NCBI RefSeq assembly: GCF_001455965.1
Contig: NZ_LKKO01000030.1
Location: forward strand, 1-64,000
Direction: 5' to 3'
DNA length: 64,000 nt
DNA from: Methylobacterium sp. GXS13
GTDB taxonomy: Bacteria > Pseudomonadota > Alphaproteobacteria > Rhizobiales > Beijerinckiaceae
A program made the position numbers and the translations under genes. Positions 1 to 8,658 of the stretch are shown one piece after another. Numbering within the stretch: the stretch's first letter is position 1; each line of letters opens with the position of its first letter. The notes below the pieces were generated by a model, which was not told the DNA's origin, searched no databases, and saw nothing but the letters and a program-made list of their open reading frames with translations.

Positions 1-79
1 GCAGCGTCAGGTAGGGCGCAACCAGCGCCCACTCCTCATCGGAAACATCGGACGGATACAGCTTGCGGGTCGCGCTCAT
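1..79 (-). mobile_element. IS5-type transposase, N-terminal fragment at the window edge
   Basis: The reverse strand from 79 reads MSATRKLYPSDVSDEEWA and continues off the left edge. RKLYPSDVSDEEW is the typical opening of IS5/IS4-family (IS1182/IS427-like) DDE transposases. Only 26 codons are visible, so it cannot be said whether the element is intact. No clear terminal inverted repeat was identified in the bases right of 79. Family assignment rests on the N-terminal motif alone. Confidence 0.75.
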
Positions 80-158
80 CCCCGCTCATCTGAGCATCAG
101 CCCGACCCAGGTCCATAACAGCCTCTAGGAAACGCTACGCTCTGAGACGGCGCGCTGT

Positions 159-189
159 CCTGGGTTGCTTCGCTACGCTCGCAATGACG
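159..189 (+). repeat. Half-copy of a dispersed palindromic intergenic repeat
   Basis: The bases CCTGGGTTGCTTCGCTACG followed by CTCGCAATGACG match, with a few differences, the right arm of a full palindrome at 20206-20236. Sequences of this style (Cctgggt..gctacgct..gatgacg) recur between genes in many Hyphomicrobiales genomes. Here only one arm is present, between the IS5 fragment and a small secreted-protein gene. Confidence 0.55.
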
Positions 190-297
190 ATGCGGGTGGC
201 AGCGCTTATCTCGTGACTCGATCTTATCGGGAAGAAAGATTGCCCTTCATCCGGGCAGCACTGCTTGGGAATCGGGCGGCGCCGAGCCGCGTCCCTC

Positions 298-561
298 TCA
301 CCGGCACGATACGACAGTGCGGACGATCCAGCCTTCCTGAGGCAGCCAGAACTTGCGACGGGCCCGGCCGCAATCGCGCTCGGGCTGGGTGCCGGAGGTC
401 CAAGTTCCGGTGGGCTCCACGACCTTGGCGGGCTCCACGATCTTGGGCGGTTCCACCATTGTGGCGGGTCCGGCCGGGTCGCCCCGGCGGGCCTCGGCGG
501 GCGCACTGACAACCAGGGCGGCGGCGAGCAGAGCAGCACCCCGTAAAACGCTTGCGCGCAC
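298..561 (-). CDS. Small secreted Pro/Val-rich hypothetical protein
   Basis: About 87 residues from a GTG at 561, which follows a GAGG ribosome site at good spacing; a longer in-frame start at 669 has no such site and adds a non-hydrophobic tail. Residues 5-22 form a hydrophobic signal-peptide core (LLAAALVV, then APAEA as a likely signal peptidase I site). The mature part contains three VEP repeats (VEPPKIVEPAKVVEP) and ends in a basic, Trp-containing tail with two Cys, so a disulfide is possible after export. No known family is recognised. It is divergent from the L,D-transpeptidase gene, but no functional link can be shown. Confidence 0.55.
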   Translation of the reverse strand: MRASVLRGAALLAAALVVSAPAEARRGDPAGPATMVEPPKIVEPAKVVEPTGTWTSGTQPERDCGRARRKFWLPQEGWIVRTVVSCR

Positions 562-901
562 GATCAAGACCCTCGCTCGGCGAAGATGCCGAGGGACGGC
601 ATCAACCGGAGGTTGCCGACTGGCGCAAGCGCGATCCGGCTTGAAACCCGTGCCGTCCCGTCCGTTCACGCAGCAGGGTGAACGGACGGGTCATGCGTTG
701 AGGCAGGAACGCAACACAGGTGAGGAGAAGTACCGGGGGAGACATCAGACGACGGTCATAAGGGACCTATGCAACTTGGCGGTGCCGCGCGATCTTTGCT
801 AAGGCCTGGAATGAGCGTGGCCTTGTATTCGTGTTGGCTTGCTCGATCGCGCGCCGCCGCACGTATCCGGTGACGCCGCGCCATCCAGGGAAAACCGAAC
901 C
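562..901. other. Divergent intergenic region with a strong hairpin
   Basis: This stretch separates two divergent genes. Besides the 13-bp hairpin at 657-690 it holds no convincing gene; the open frames crossing it have no ribosome site and no recognisable domain. The promoters of both flanking genes probably lie here. Confidence 0.5.
657..690. repeat. Perfect 13-bp inverted repeat (hairpin)
   Basis: CCCGTCCGTTCAC (657-669) and GTGAACGGACGGG (678-690) are exact reverse complements around an 8-base loop. No U-tract follows on either strand, so a classic intrinsic terminator is not evident. It could be a terminator without a tail, a binding site or a transposon relic; its position between two divergent starts leans toward regulation. 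Confidence 0.6.
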
Positions 902-1846
902 ATGTCCGCCCCGATCCGCCGCCTGTTCCTGGCCGGCTTCACCGTCCTGGCGCTCGCCTCCACAGCCCACGCACAGGGCCGCGGCCCGGTCGCCGCGTCC
1001 GGCATCGACGGGTTCGGCGACGACGGCCAGCTCTATCAGGACCAGAACGGTGCGTTCTACGTGCGCCGTGGCGACCGCTACCTGCCGTATACCGGCCGTC
1101 CCCCGGTGGTCCGCCCAGCACCCCCGGCCGCGTCGGTTCCGCAGGCGGCCCCGGTCTACGCGCCGGACTATGACGATCCGGCCGCGCCGCCCCGCCGGGC
1201 CGCCGGAGCGCCGCCGGCCGAGGGGCTCTCCCCCATCGAGGCCGCCAAGGCGAAGGCCGTGCTCCGTGCTCCCGATGATGGGCCGATCGACTACGCCAAG
1301 GCCTATGGCCCGATCCAGGACGACGTGTTCCCGGTCCAAGCCTTCAACTACAAGAAGATGAACCCGGCCTTCCTCCGGCAGGAGATCGCCTATAACGGCC
1401 CCTACGAGCCGGGCACGATCATCGTCGATCCCCGCGCGCACCAGCTCACCCTGGTCGAGCAGGGCGGGCGTGCCCGCCGCTACGGCGTCGGCGTTGGCAA
1501 GCAAGGGTTTTCGTGGTCCGGGACCGCAACGGTCAACTCGAAGCAGGCGTGGCCGGATTGGTATCCGCCCAAGGAGATGATCGCCCGCAGCCCGAAGCTC
1601 GCCAGCGAGGTCGACAAGCTCCAGAGCGGTCTCGGCGTCGAAGGCGGCCTGCGCAACCCGCTGGGCGCCCGCGCCATGTATCTCTGGCAGGGCAACAAGG
1701 ACACGCTGTTCCGCATCCACGGCACCCTCGAGCCGTTCTCGATCGGCAGGAGCGTGTCCTCGGGCTGCATCCGGATGATCAACCAGGACGCGATCGACCT
1801 GTTCAGCCGGGTCAACGTCGGCTCGAAGGTCGTCGTCCTGAACTGA
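902..1846 (+). CDS. L,D-transpeptidase (YkuD/ErfK family), exported
   Basis: 314 residues from ATG at 902, preceded by AGGGAA. Residues 1-25 are a signal peptide ending AHA. A Pro/Ala-rich linker spans about 70-110, and the YkuD catalytic domain runs from about 170 to the C-terminus. The active-site signature is visible: an IHG histidine near 272 and SSGCIR with the nucleophilic Cys near 289 and Arg near 291. The family forms 3-3 peptidoglycan cross-links or anchors proteins to peptidoglycan in the periplasm. Which activity this member has cannot be told from the sequence. It ends 25 bases before the convergent glpX stop. Confidence 0.9.
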   Translation: MSAPIRRLFLAGFTVLALASTAHAQGRGPVAASGIDGFGDDGQLYQDQNGAFYVRRGDRYLPYTGRPPVVRPAPPAASVPQAAPVYAPDYDDPAAPPRRAAGAPPAEGLSPIEAAKAKAVLRAPDDGPIDYAKAYGPIQDDVFPVQAFNYKKMNPAFLRQEIAYNGPYEPGTIIVDPRAHQLTLVEQGGRARRYGVGVGKQGFSWSGTATVNSKQAWPDWYPPKEMIARSPKLASEVDKLQSGLGVEGGLRNPLGARAMYLWQGNKDTLFRIHGTLEPFSIGRSVSSGCIRMINQDAIDLFSRVNVGSKVVVLN

Positions 1847-1871
1847 TGTTTTCGAAAGATCGGGAGCGCCG

Positions 1872-2855
1872 TCAGGCCACGCCGCGGCGGTGCTCCCCGA
1901 GGATCCGCCGGACCGTCCCGGCTTCCGAGCGGTAGACCACCGTCTCGGTCTGGATCCGGTCCGGCCGGAACCGGACGCCGCGGAGCAGCGCACCATCGGT
2001 CACGCCGGTGGCGGCCACGATCACGTCGCCGCTGGCGAGATCGACCAGATCGTATTTCCGGTTGTAATCGTCGATGCCCATCTCGGCGGCCCGGCGGCGG
2101 CGCTCGGGCGTGTCGAGGATCAGCCGGCCCTGCATCTGGCCGCCGATGCACCGCATGGCCGCGGCGGCCAGGACGCCTTCGGGGGCGGCGCCGGTTCCGA
2201 GATAGATGTCGATACCGGTCTCGGCGGGGCTCGCCGTGAAGATGATGCCGGCGATGTCGCCGTCCGAGATCAGCCGGACTGCAGCGCCCGCGGCCCTGAC
2301 CTCGGCGACGAGATTCGCGTGACGCGGGCGGTCGAGGATCAGCGCGGTGATCTGATCGGGCTCGACGCCCTTGGCCCGGGCGAGCGCCGCGATGTTGTCG
2401 GCGGGGCTCGCGTCGAGATCGACGATGCCCGGCTTGTAGCCCGGGCCGATCGCGATCTTCTGCATGTAGACGTCAGGCGCGGCCAGCAGGGAGCCGCGCT
2501 CGGCCATGGCCATCACGGCGATCGCGCCGGGCATGTCCTTGGCGCAGAGCGTCGTGCCCTCCAGCGGATCGACCGCGATGTCGACTTCCGGCCCCTCGCC
2601 CTGCCCGAGCTGCTCGCCGATGAACAGCATCGGCGCCTCGTCCCGCTCGCCTTCCCCGATCACCACGGTGCCGCGGATCGGCAGGCCGTTGAGCTCGTCG
2701 CGCATCGCGTCGACCGCCGCTTGGTCGGCGGCCTTCTCGTCGCCCTTGCCGCGGAGCCGCGCCGCCGCGATGGCGGCCCGCTCCGTGACGCGGGCGAGTT
2801 CGAGGGCGAGCGTGCGCGGGACGCCACGCGGGTCAGTCTTAGGGGCCACGGCCAT
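1872..2855 (-). CDS. glpX: Class II fructose-1,6-bisphosphatase
   Basis: 327 residues, the usual length for GlpX. Diagnostic segments are visible: RGTVVIGEGERDEAPML near 60, the metal-binding DPLEGTT near 95, and DGD near the middle. It hydrolyses fructose 1,6-bisphosphate to fructose 6-phosphate in gluconeogenesis and, where present, the Calvin cycle. It lies 144 bases downstream of hom on the same strand; hom-glpX adjacency is a recurring alphaproteobacterial arrangement. The recJ gene that often follows is absent here, its place taken by the convergent transpeptidase. Confidence 0.95.
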   Translation of the reverse strand: MAVAPKTDPRGVPRTLALELARVTERAAIAAARLRGKGDEKAADQAAVDAMRDELNGLPIRGTVVIGEGERDEAPMLFIGEQLGQGEGPEVDIAVDPLEGTTLCAKDMPGAIAVMAMAERGSLLAAPDVYMQKIAIGPGYKPGIVDLDASPADNIAALARAKGVEPDQITALILDRPRHANLVAEVRAAGAAVRLISDGDIAGIIFTASPAETGIDIYLGTGAAPEGVLAAAAMRCIGGQMQGRLILDTPERRRRAAEMGIDDYNRKYDLVDLASGDVIVAATGVTDGALLRGVRFRPDRIQTETVVYRSEAGTVRRILGEHRRGVA

Positions 2856-2960
2856 CGTTTCCTGCCTGTGTCCGGGCCCGATCTTGAGGTCGGATCCCGC
2901 CTTGATCGTCGTCGACCGACACCAATCAGCCTACGCTTGGCGTATCTTTATCACTTATCC

Positions 2961-2996
2961 TGCATCAAGATTTAGGCACTCTGCCCATTTGATGCA
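2961..2996. terminator. Inverted repeat between hom and glpX
   Basis: TGCATCAA (2961-2968) and TTGATGCA (2989-2996) are perfect 8-bp arms separated by 20 bases, starting 4 bases after the hom stop. The interval is AT-richer than its surroundings. It may end part of the hom transcript or act as an operator for glpX; the long loop makes it a weak terminator. Confidence 0.35.
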
Positions 2997-2999
2997 CTC

Positions 3000-4316
3000 T
3001 TATTCCCGTTCAATGCGGATCACCTGCGGTGGTTCAGCCAATAAGCCATCCGCGTCGATCGCGTCGAGGGCCGCGCGAATCGTGCCCTCGGTGGCCGCGT
3101 AGGTGATCAGCACCAGCGGCACCGGGCGTCCGGAGCGGCCGCGCGGATCGGATCCGGCGCCTTCGGTGCGGCGCTGCAGGATGCTCTCCAGCGAGATTTC
3201 CCGCTCGGCCATGCGCTGGGCCACGCCCGCGGCGACGCCGGGGCGGTCGTGCACGGTGAGGCGGATGTAATAGCCGCCCTCGTGGCGCTGCATCTCGACG
3301 CGCTCGCTGGCGCGCATCGCCGAAGCAGGCACCCCGAAGGTCGGGCGCACGATGCCGCGGGCGACGTCGGCGATGTCCGCCACCACCGCGGAGGCGGTCG
3401 CCTCGCCTCCGGCGCCGGGGCCGATCAGGGTCAGTTCGCCGACCGCATCGGCGTCGATGGTGACCGCGTTGGTCACGCCCATCACCTGGGCGATGGCGGA
3501 GGATTTCGGCACCATGGTGGGGTGGACGCGCTGCTCGATCCCGGCCTCCGAGGCCTGGGCGACGCCGAGGAGCTTGATCCGGTAGCCGAGCTCGTCGGCC
3601 ATGCGCAGGTCGAGGGGCTGCACCCGGGAGATGCCCTCCACGGAGACGCCGTCGGCGTCGATGGCGGTGCCGTAGGCGAGGCTCGTCAGGATCGCGAGCT
3701 TGTGGGCGGTGTCGAAGCCCTCGACGTCGAAGGTCGGGTCCGCCTCGGCATAGCCCAGGGCCTGCGCATCCTTGAGGCAGGCCTCGAAGGTCAGGCCCTC
3801 GCGCTCCATGCGGCTGAGGATGTAATTGCAGGTGCCGTTGAGGATCCCGTAGACGCGCGCCACGGCGTTGCCGGGCAGGCCCTCGCGCAGGGTCTTGATC
3901 ACCGGGATGCCGCCGGCCACCGCGGCCTCGTAGGCGAGCGCGACGCCGCTGGCCTCGGCGAGGGCCGCCAGCGCCGCACCGTGGCGGGCGAGCAGGGCTT
4001 TGTTGGCGGTCACGACGGTCTTGCCGGCCTGAAGCGCCGCCTCGACCACGGCCTTGGCCGGCCCCTCGGCGCCGCCGATCAGCTCGACCACGCGGTCGAC
4101 GTCGCCAGAGCGCGCCAGCGCCACCGGATCGTCGAACCAGGTCACCCCGGCGAGATCGAGCCCGCGGTCGCGGCTCCGGTCGCGGGACGACACGGCAGCG
4201 ACGCGGATGTCGAGGCCGGAGGCCAGCAGGGTGTCACGGCGGCGGGCGATCATCCGGACGACGGACGCGCCGACGGTGCCGAGCCCGGCGACGCCGATGC
4301 GGTAGCTCACTGTCAT
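3000..4316 (-). CDS. hom: Homoserine dehydrogenase
   Basis: 438 residues from ATG at 4316, preceded by GGAAGGAATC. The N-terminal Rossmann fold shows GLGTVGASVV. The central catalytic part contains GILNGTCNYIL and the YAEADPTFDVEG motif with its catalytic Lys/Asp neighbourhood, and the C-terminus is an ACT-type domain (VHDRPGVAAGVA) that usually confers threonine feedback. It reduces aspartate semialdehyde to homoserine for Thr and Met synthesis in the cytoplasm. Length and domain order are normal. Confidence 0.95.
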   Translation of the reverse strand: MTVSYRIGVAGLGTVGASVVRMIARRRDTLLASGLDIRVAAVSSRDRSRDRGLDLAGVTWFDDPVALARSGDVDRVVELIGGAEGPAKAVVEAALQAGKTVVTANKALLARHGAALAALAEASGVALAYEAAVAGGIPVIKTLREGLPGNAVARVYGILNGTCNYILSRMEREGLTFEACLKDAQALGYAEADPTFDVEGFDTAHKLAILTSLAYGTAIDADGVSVEGISRVQPLDLRMADELGYRIKLLGVAQASEAGIEQRVHPTMVPKSSAIAQVMGVTNAVTIDADAVGELTLIGPGAGGEATASAVVADIADVARGIVRPTFGVPASAMRASERVEMQRHEGGYYIRLTVHDRPGVAAGVAQRMAEREISLESILQRRTEGAGSDPRGRSGRPVPLVLITYAATEGTIRAALDAIDADGLLAEPPQVIRIERE

Positions 4317-4428
4317 GATTCCTTCCGTGCCGGGGCCCCGCAGATGACCGGGCCTCCGATGCGCCGCATCTCTGCAAGAATTCCGGCCCGCCCGCAAGAA
4401 AACCGCGGGTCCCGGATCGATCTCCCGC

Positions 4429-5127
4429 TCAGCCCGCGACGGCCCGGTGCCGGATCGCCGTGGCGACGAGGGCGTAGAGCACGAGGGCGTTGAGCAGATG
4501 CCAGAGCGCGTGCGTCCCGGTCGGCAGCACCGCGCAGGCCAGCTGGTCGATGGTGCGCACGGTGAGCGAGATCAGGAACAGCACGCCCACGACAACGAGT
4601 CGCCGGCCGGTGCCGACGAACCGCGTCTCCGGACGGTCGAGCGCCGCCACGGTGAACAGGGCCAGAGCGGCCGGCAGGTAATCGATCGAGCCGTTGGTGC
4701 GGGCGGAGATGTCGGACCCGGTCAGCCCGTCGAGGGTCGGCACCAGGGTGAAGCTGAACAGGATGAAGCCGGCGGTCGCCGCCTCCACCCGGAGGCGGGG
4801 CAGCTTCAGGAACCGGTGGAGCGCCAGGACGAGGTATGCGACGATGAAGACCGTGATCGGGATGATGTCGGCATACATCGCCCAGGTCACCGCCAGGGTG
4901 TGGAACAGGAACGAGCCGATCCCGACCAGGGCGATCAGCCCGGCCAGTCCGAGGCAGGCGCGATCGGGCGGATCGGCGGCGCCGGCGCGGCGTGCGGCGG
5001 CCGCAGCCGCCAGCAGAAAGGCGGCGTTCGACGCCGCGTTGAGCGGTTCGGCCCAGAAATCCGGCCCGGTCCGCTCGCAGTACGCCATCACCGGCTCGAA
5101 CCACCCCATCGTCATCCCGGTGTCCAT
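4429..5127 (-). CDS. Ceramidase-like multi-pass membrane protein
   Basis: 232 residues with about six or seven hydrophobic helices. The N-terminus CERTGPDFWAEPLNAASNA, an internal SFLFHT and the C-terminal HALWHLLNAL fit the alkaline ceramidase/PAQR-like CREST superfamily, in which Ser, Asp and His residues bind zinc. The ATG at 5127 abuts GGGGAGG almost without spacing; ATGs at 5115 and 5109 are alternatives. It is divergent from xth, sharing an 84-base region. A lipid amidase role is a family inference; the substrate is unknown. Confidence 0.75.
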   Translation of the reverse strand: MDTGMTMGWFEPVMAYCERTGPDFWAEPLNAASNAAFLLAAAAAARRAGAADPPDRACLGLAGLIALVGIGSFLFHTLAVTWAMYADIIPITVFIVAYLVLALHRFLKLPRLRVEAATAGFILFSFTLVPTLDGLTGSDISARTNGSIDYLPAALALFTVAALDRPETRFVGTGRRLVVVGVLFLISLTVRTIDQLACAVLPTGTHALWHLLNALVLYALVATAIRHRAVAG

Positions 5128-5211
5128 ACCTCCCCAATCTTGCGCGGTGATGGCCTTGTCAGCGCGCCGCGAAGCGGGGATGACGGCCAGGCGGCGACCG
5201 GAAGCGAGGCG

Positions 5212-6006
5212 ATGCGGATCACGACCTGGAACGTCAACTCGATCAAGCAGCGGCTGCCGCATCTGCTGGGCTTCCTCGACGAGGCAAAACCCGACGTGGT
5301 TTGCCTGCAGGAGCTGAAGTGCCAGGACGACGCGTTCCCCCGCGCCGAGGTCGAAGGTGCCGGCTACGCGGTCGAGACCCTGGGCCAGAAGGCCTATAAC
5401 GGCGTGGCGATGCTGGTGCGGGCGCCGCTGGCGATGACCGAGATCCGCCGCGGCCTGCCGAGGGACGAGTCCGACGAGCAGTCCCGCTACATCGAGGCGC
5501 TGATCTCCGGCGCCGACACCAAGCCGGTGCGGGTGGCCTCGATCTACCTGCCGAACGGCAACCCGGTGGACAGCCCGAAATACCCCTACAAGCTCGCCTT
5601 CCTGGAACGGCTGCGGCTCCACGCCCGCGCCCTCATGGAGGACGAGCATGCCGTGGTGCTGGCGGGCGACTACAACGTCATCCCCGAGCCCGCCGACGCG
5701 GCCGACCCGGAGGCGTGGCGCTCCGATGCGCTGTACCTGCCCACCACCCGGGCGGCGTTCCGCGCGCTCCTGGCCGAGGGCTACACCGACGGCCTGCGCG
5801 CCTGCGACCCGCGGGACGGCCTCTACACCTTCTGGGACTATCAGGCCGGCTGCTGGCAGCGGAATGCCGGCATCCGCATCGACCATCTGCTGCTCTCCCC
5901 CCAGGCTGCCGACCGCCTGGTCTCGGCCGCCGTGCAGAAGCACCTGCGGGGCCTCGACAAGCCGTCCGATCACGTGCCGGTGACGGTGGAATTGACGCCA
6001 GGGTAG
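5212..6006 (+). CDS. xth: Exodeoxyribonuclease III (AP endonuclease)
   Basis: 264 residues from ATG at 5212, preceded by GCGAGG. The endonuclease/exonuclease/phosphatase fold is complete: TWNVNSIKQR at the N-terminus, QELKCQD with the metal-binding Glu, IYLPNGNP, GDYNVIPEP with catalytic Asp and Asn, and the terminal SDHVPV with catalytic His. It incises abasic sites and removes 3' blocking groups in base-excision repair. A long in-frame extension upstream to 4447 is antisense to the ceramidase-like gene and is not part of the protein. Confidence 0.95.
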   Translation: MRITTWNVNSIKQRLPHLLGFLDEAKPDVVCLQELKCQDDAFPRAEVEGAGYAVETLGQKAYNGVAMLVRAPLAMTEIRRGLPRDESDEQSRYIEALISGADTKPVRVASIYLPNGNPVDSPKYPYKLAFLERLRLHARALMEDEHAVVLAGDYNVIPEPADAADPEAWRSDALYLPTTRAAFRALLAEGYTDGLRACDPRDGLYTFWDYQAGCWQRNAGIRIDHLLLSPQAADRLVSAAVQKHLRGLDKPSDHVPVTVELTPG

Positions 6007-6276
6007 GGTCGAAGCCGCCTCTCGCGCCTGTCGGTCGCGCCGCCCGGGTTCGACAGCAGACGGATGGCGCACGGGAAACTAATGGCGATAGCGCCGGTCA
6101 TGCCATCTTGCAGGAGGCCCCGATACGGGTCCCCGCGCGCCTGTTCGACCGGTGTTTGGAATCCAAGCTCGCGTACCGAGAGGCCCGCGCCAGCGGCCCT
6201 CGATCGCCCGGCATCGCAGCGTGCGGGCACGGGTGGGAGTATCGGGCTGAACGCCCTTCCGCGTCCGGCTCCCGTC
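6007..6276. other. Intergenic region, no gene recognised
   Basis: About 270 bases between the convergent ends of xth and a small hypothetical gene. Short frames cross it on both strands but none has a ribosome site or a recognisable product. No strong hairpin was seen. Confidence 0.4.
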
Positions 6277-6543
6277 TCACGCCTTCAGCGGACGCGCCTG
6301 CAGGATCGCCGCCCGCACGAAGGGCCGCTTCAGCTGAGTGCCGACATTCGCCCGGCCGACGAATTCCTGCGCGCCGGGATGGCTGCGCACCGCCTTGACG
6401 AGGTTGAGCCGGTGGCCGCTGCGGAACCGGTACGGCTCGGTCACCGCGCCATTCAGGAACGCTTCGACGCTGGCATCGATCTCGTCCTCGGCGATCACGT
6501 TCGCCCTGTGCAGCATCTGGATGGTCTGAAGGTCGGTCATCAT
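6277..6543 (-). CDS. Small hypothetical protein, 88 residues
   Basis: Starts MMTDLQTIQMLHRANVI and continues with an acidic helix (EDEIDASVEAFLNG) and a basic C-terminal half. No signal peptide, membrane helix or known domain is recognised. Codon use follows the genome's GC bias. No strong ribosome site precedes 6543, and the second ATG at 6540 is equally possible. It lies on the same strand as the TRAP operon but behind the hairpin at 6555-6597, so it is probably a separate unit. Confidence 0.5.
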   Translation of the reverse strand: MMTDLQTIQMLHRANVIAEDEIDASVEAFLNGAVTEPYRFRSGHRLNLVKAVRSHPGAQEFVGRANVGTQLKRPFVRAAILQARPLKA

Positions 6544-6554
6544 CGATAGATAGG

Positions 6555-6597
6555 GCGGCGGCGCCGGTTACGGAGCCAAGATTACCGGCGCCGCCGC
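6555..6597 (-). terminator. Terminator hairpin after the TRAP operon
   Basis: A perfect 14-bp GC-rich stem (GCGGCGGCGCCGGT at 6555-6568, complement at 6584-6597) with a 15-base loop, 20 bases beyond the stop of the large permease gene. There is no long U-tract, which is common for terminators in high-GC alphaproteobacteria. Confidence 0.6.
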
Positions 6598-6616
6598 TTG
6601 AGGGAAAGGCCGCCCC

Positions 6617-7969
6617 CTATCGCGTCGTCGCCAGCAGCAGGTCCGGCAGCCAGAGGGCGATGCCCGGCACGAGGCAGAGGATCAGGATCGCCACCGCCAT
6701 CAGCATCACGAAGGGCAGGGTGCCCCAGATGATGTCCGAGAGCGGGATGTCGGGGGCGATGTTCTTGATGACGAAGATGTTCAGGCCCACCGGCGGGTGG
6801 ATCAGGCCCATCTCCATGGTGATGGTCATCACCACGCCGAACCACACCAGGTCGAAGCCCGCGGCCTTGAGCGGCGGCAGGATGATCGGCGCGGTCATCA
6901 GGATGATCGAGACCGGCGGCAGGAAGAAGCCGAGCACGATCACCAGGGCGAGGATCGTCACCAGCAGCACCCAGGGGGAGAGCTGCATCGCCACGATCGC
7001 GGCCGCGGCCGACTGCGACAGGTGCAGGTAGCTCATTACGTAGGCGTAGAGCAGCGACATGCCGATGATCAGCATCAGCATGGTCGATTCCCGCAGCGTC
7101 GCGATCAGGATCGGGCTGACGTCCCGGAACCGCCAGACGCCGTAGATGGCGGCGATCAGGCCGAGCGCTAGCAGGCCGCCGAGACCGGCCGTCTCCGAGG
7201 GGGTCGCGTAGCCGCCGTAGAGCGCCACCATCACGCCGGTAAGCAGGATCACGAAGGGGAGCACCCGCGGCAGCGTCGAGAAGCGCTGGGCCATGCTGTA
7301 CTGCTCGTCGGCCAGGATCGGCGAGGCCGGGCCGCCGCGCTCCAGCACCGCCTTGGCGGCGGCGAATTCCGAGCGGAACCGGTACATCGACCAGGCCGCG
7401 AACAGGGCGACCAGCAACAGACCCGGCCCGATGCCGGCCAGGAACAGCCGCCCGAGGGACTGCTCGGAGGCGACCGCGTACAGGATCATGGTGATCGAGG
7501 GCGGCAGCAGGATCCCGAGGGTGCCGCCGGCCGCGATGATCCCGGCCGCGAAGCCCGGCGAGTAGCCGCGCTTGCGCATCTCCGGGATGCCGGCCGAGCC
7601 GATGGCGGCGCAGGTCGCCGGGCTCGAGCCCGCCATGGCGGCGAACAGCGCACAGGCGAAGACGTTGGCGATGCCGAGCCCCCCGGGGATCCGGTGCATC
7701 CAGGCATGCATCGCCGAGTAGAGGTCCTGCCCCGCCCGGGACCGGCCGATCGCCGCGCCCTTCAGGATGAACAGCGGGATCGACAGCAGGGTGATCGAGG
7801 CCATCTCCTCGTAGACGTTCTGGGCCACCGTATCGAGGGACGCGGCCGGCATGAACACGACCATGAAGGCCAGCGCCACGGCGCCCAGCGCGAACGCGAT
7901 GGGGATGCCCGACAGCATCGCCCCGAGGGTGGCCCCCGCGTAGAGGAAGCCGATCGCCGCCGTGCTCAT
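6617..7969 (-). CDS. dctM: TRAP transporter large permease (DctM type)
   Basis: 450 residues, about 12 membrane helices. Family hallmarks include the N-terminal GIPIAFALG, the loop MAGSSPATCAAIGSAGIPEM, GGTLGILLPPSI and the C-terminal HPPVGLNIFV. It forms the Na+-coupled channel for a solute delivered by the periplasmic protein. Its ATG overlaps the small-permease stop by 4 bases (ATGA), so translation is coupled. The lid-loop and length are normal. The transported acid cannot be read from the permease. Confidence 0.93.
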   Translation of the reverse strand: MSTAAIGFLYAGATLGAMLSGIPIAFALGAVALAFMVVFMPAASLDTVAQNVYEEMASITLLSIPLFILKGAAIGRSRAGQDLYSAMHAWMHRIPGGLGIANVFACALFAAMAGSSPATCAAIGSAGIPEMRKRGYSPGFAAGIIAAGGTLGILLPPSITMILYAVASEQSLGRLFLAGIGPGLLLVALFAAWSMYRFRSEFAAAKAVLERGGPASPILADEQYSMAQRFSTLPRVLPFVILLTGVMVALYGGYATPSETAGLGGLLALGLIAAIYGVWRFRDVSPILIATLRESTMLMLIIGMSLLYAYVMSYLHLSQSAAAAIVAMQLSPWVLLVTILALVIVLGFFLPPVSIILMTAPIILPPLKAAGFDLVWFGVVMTITMEMGLIHPPVGLNIFVIKNIAPDIPLSDIIWGTLPFVMLMAVAILILCLVPGIALWLPDLLLATTR

Positions 7970-8658
7970 CGTTTCACCCTCGCGTCGACCGTGCGGCCGA
8001 TCGGATCGGGCCCCTGGGGCGTGACCCCGGGCGCACCGTGCATGTCCCTGTTGACGTCGGCACCGATGCCGATCTTCGGCTTGGCCCAGCCCGCCGCCCG
8101 CGGCCCGTAGAGCAGGGCCTCGGCGATCTGCAGGACGAACTGCAGGCACAGCAGGCTCATGCCGGCGGCCATCAGCGTGTAGGGGATCCAGAGCGGCGGC
8201 CCCCAGGTCGATTGCGAGGTCTGGCCGTCGACCCAGGCCTCGTGGTCGAGGGTCCAGCTCTTCCAGGCGAAGAACGCGCAGAAGGCGAGGCTGACGACGT
8301 CCACGAACAGCAGACGGACCCGGTTGACCGCCGGCGGCAGCAGCCCGGTCAGGGCCTCGATCGCGACATGGCCGCGCTTGGCCTGGACTCCGGCGGCCGA
8401 GAAGAAGGTCGCCCCGACGATCAGGAAGACCGCCATCTCGTCCTGCCAGTCGGTCGGTTCCTTCAGCAGGTAGCGGACCACGACGCTGTGGCTCAGCACC
8501 AGGCAGGCACCGACGAGACAGAGCCCCCCGAGGCCGAGGATCACGCGGTTGATGCCGCGCAGCGTCCGGTCGAAGAGCCCGAGCAGGCCGGGGAGCCGGG
8601 GCTCCTCGGCGCCCTTCGCGTCCGGGATCGCGGTGGCCGCGTCGAAGCCGTGGCTCAC
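7966..8658 (-). CDS. dctQ: TRAP transporter small permease (DctQ type)
   Basis: 230 residues with four hydrophobic segments at about 38-58, 75-93, 112-131 and 157-178, and the family-typical VVVRYLLKEPTDWQDEMAVFL. The roughly 40-residue hydrophilic C-terminal tail is longer than usual for DctQ. It pairs with the large permease in the inner membrane. Its ATG overlaps the stop of the binding-protein gene by 4 bases. Confidence 0.9.
   Translation of the reverse strand: MSHGFDAATAIPDAKGAEEPRLPGLLGLFDRTLRGINRVILGLGGLCLVGACLVLSHSVVVRYLLKEPTDWQDEMAVFLIVGATFFSAAGVQAKRGHVAIEALTGLLPPAVNRVRLLFVDVVSLAFCAFFAWKSWTLDHEAWVDGQTSQSTWGPPLWIPYTLMAAGMSLLCLQFVLQIAEALLYGPRAAGWAKPKIGIGADVNRDMHGAPGVTPQGPDPIGRTVDARVKR

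Noticed and set aside
767-1996. 409-codon minus-strand frame
   Set aside because: Overlaps the L,D-transpeptidase and the glpX 3' end on the opposite strand, and lacks a ribosome site and a domain.
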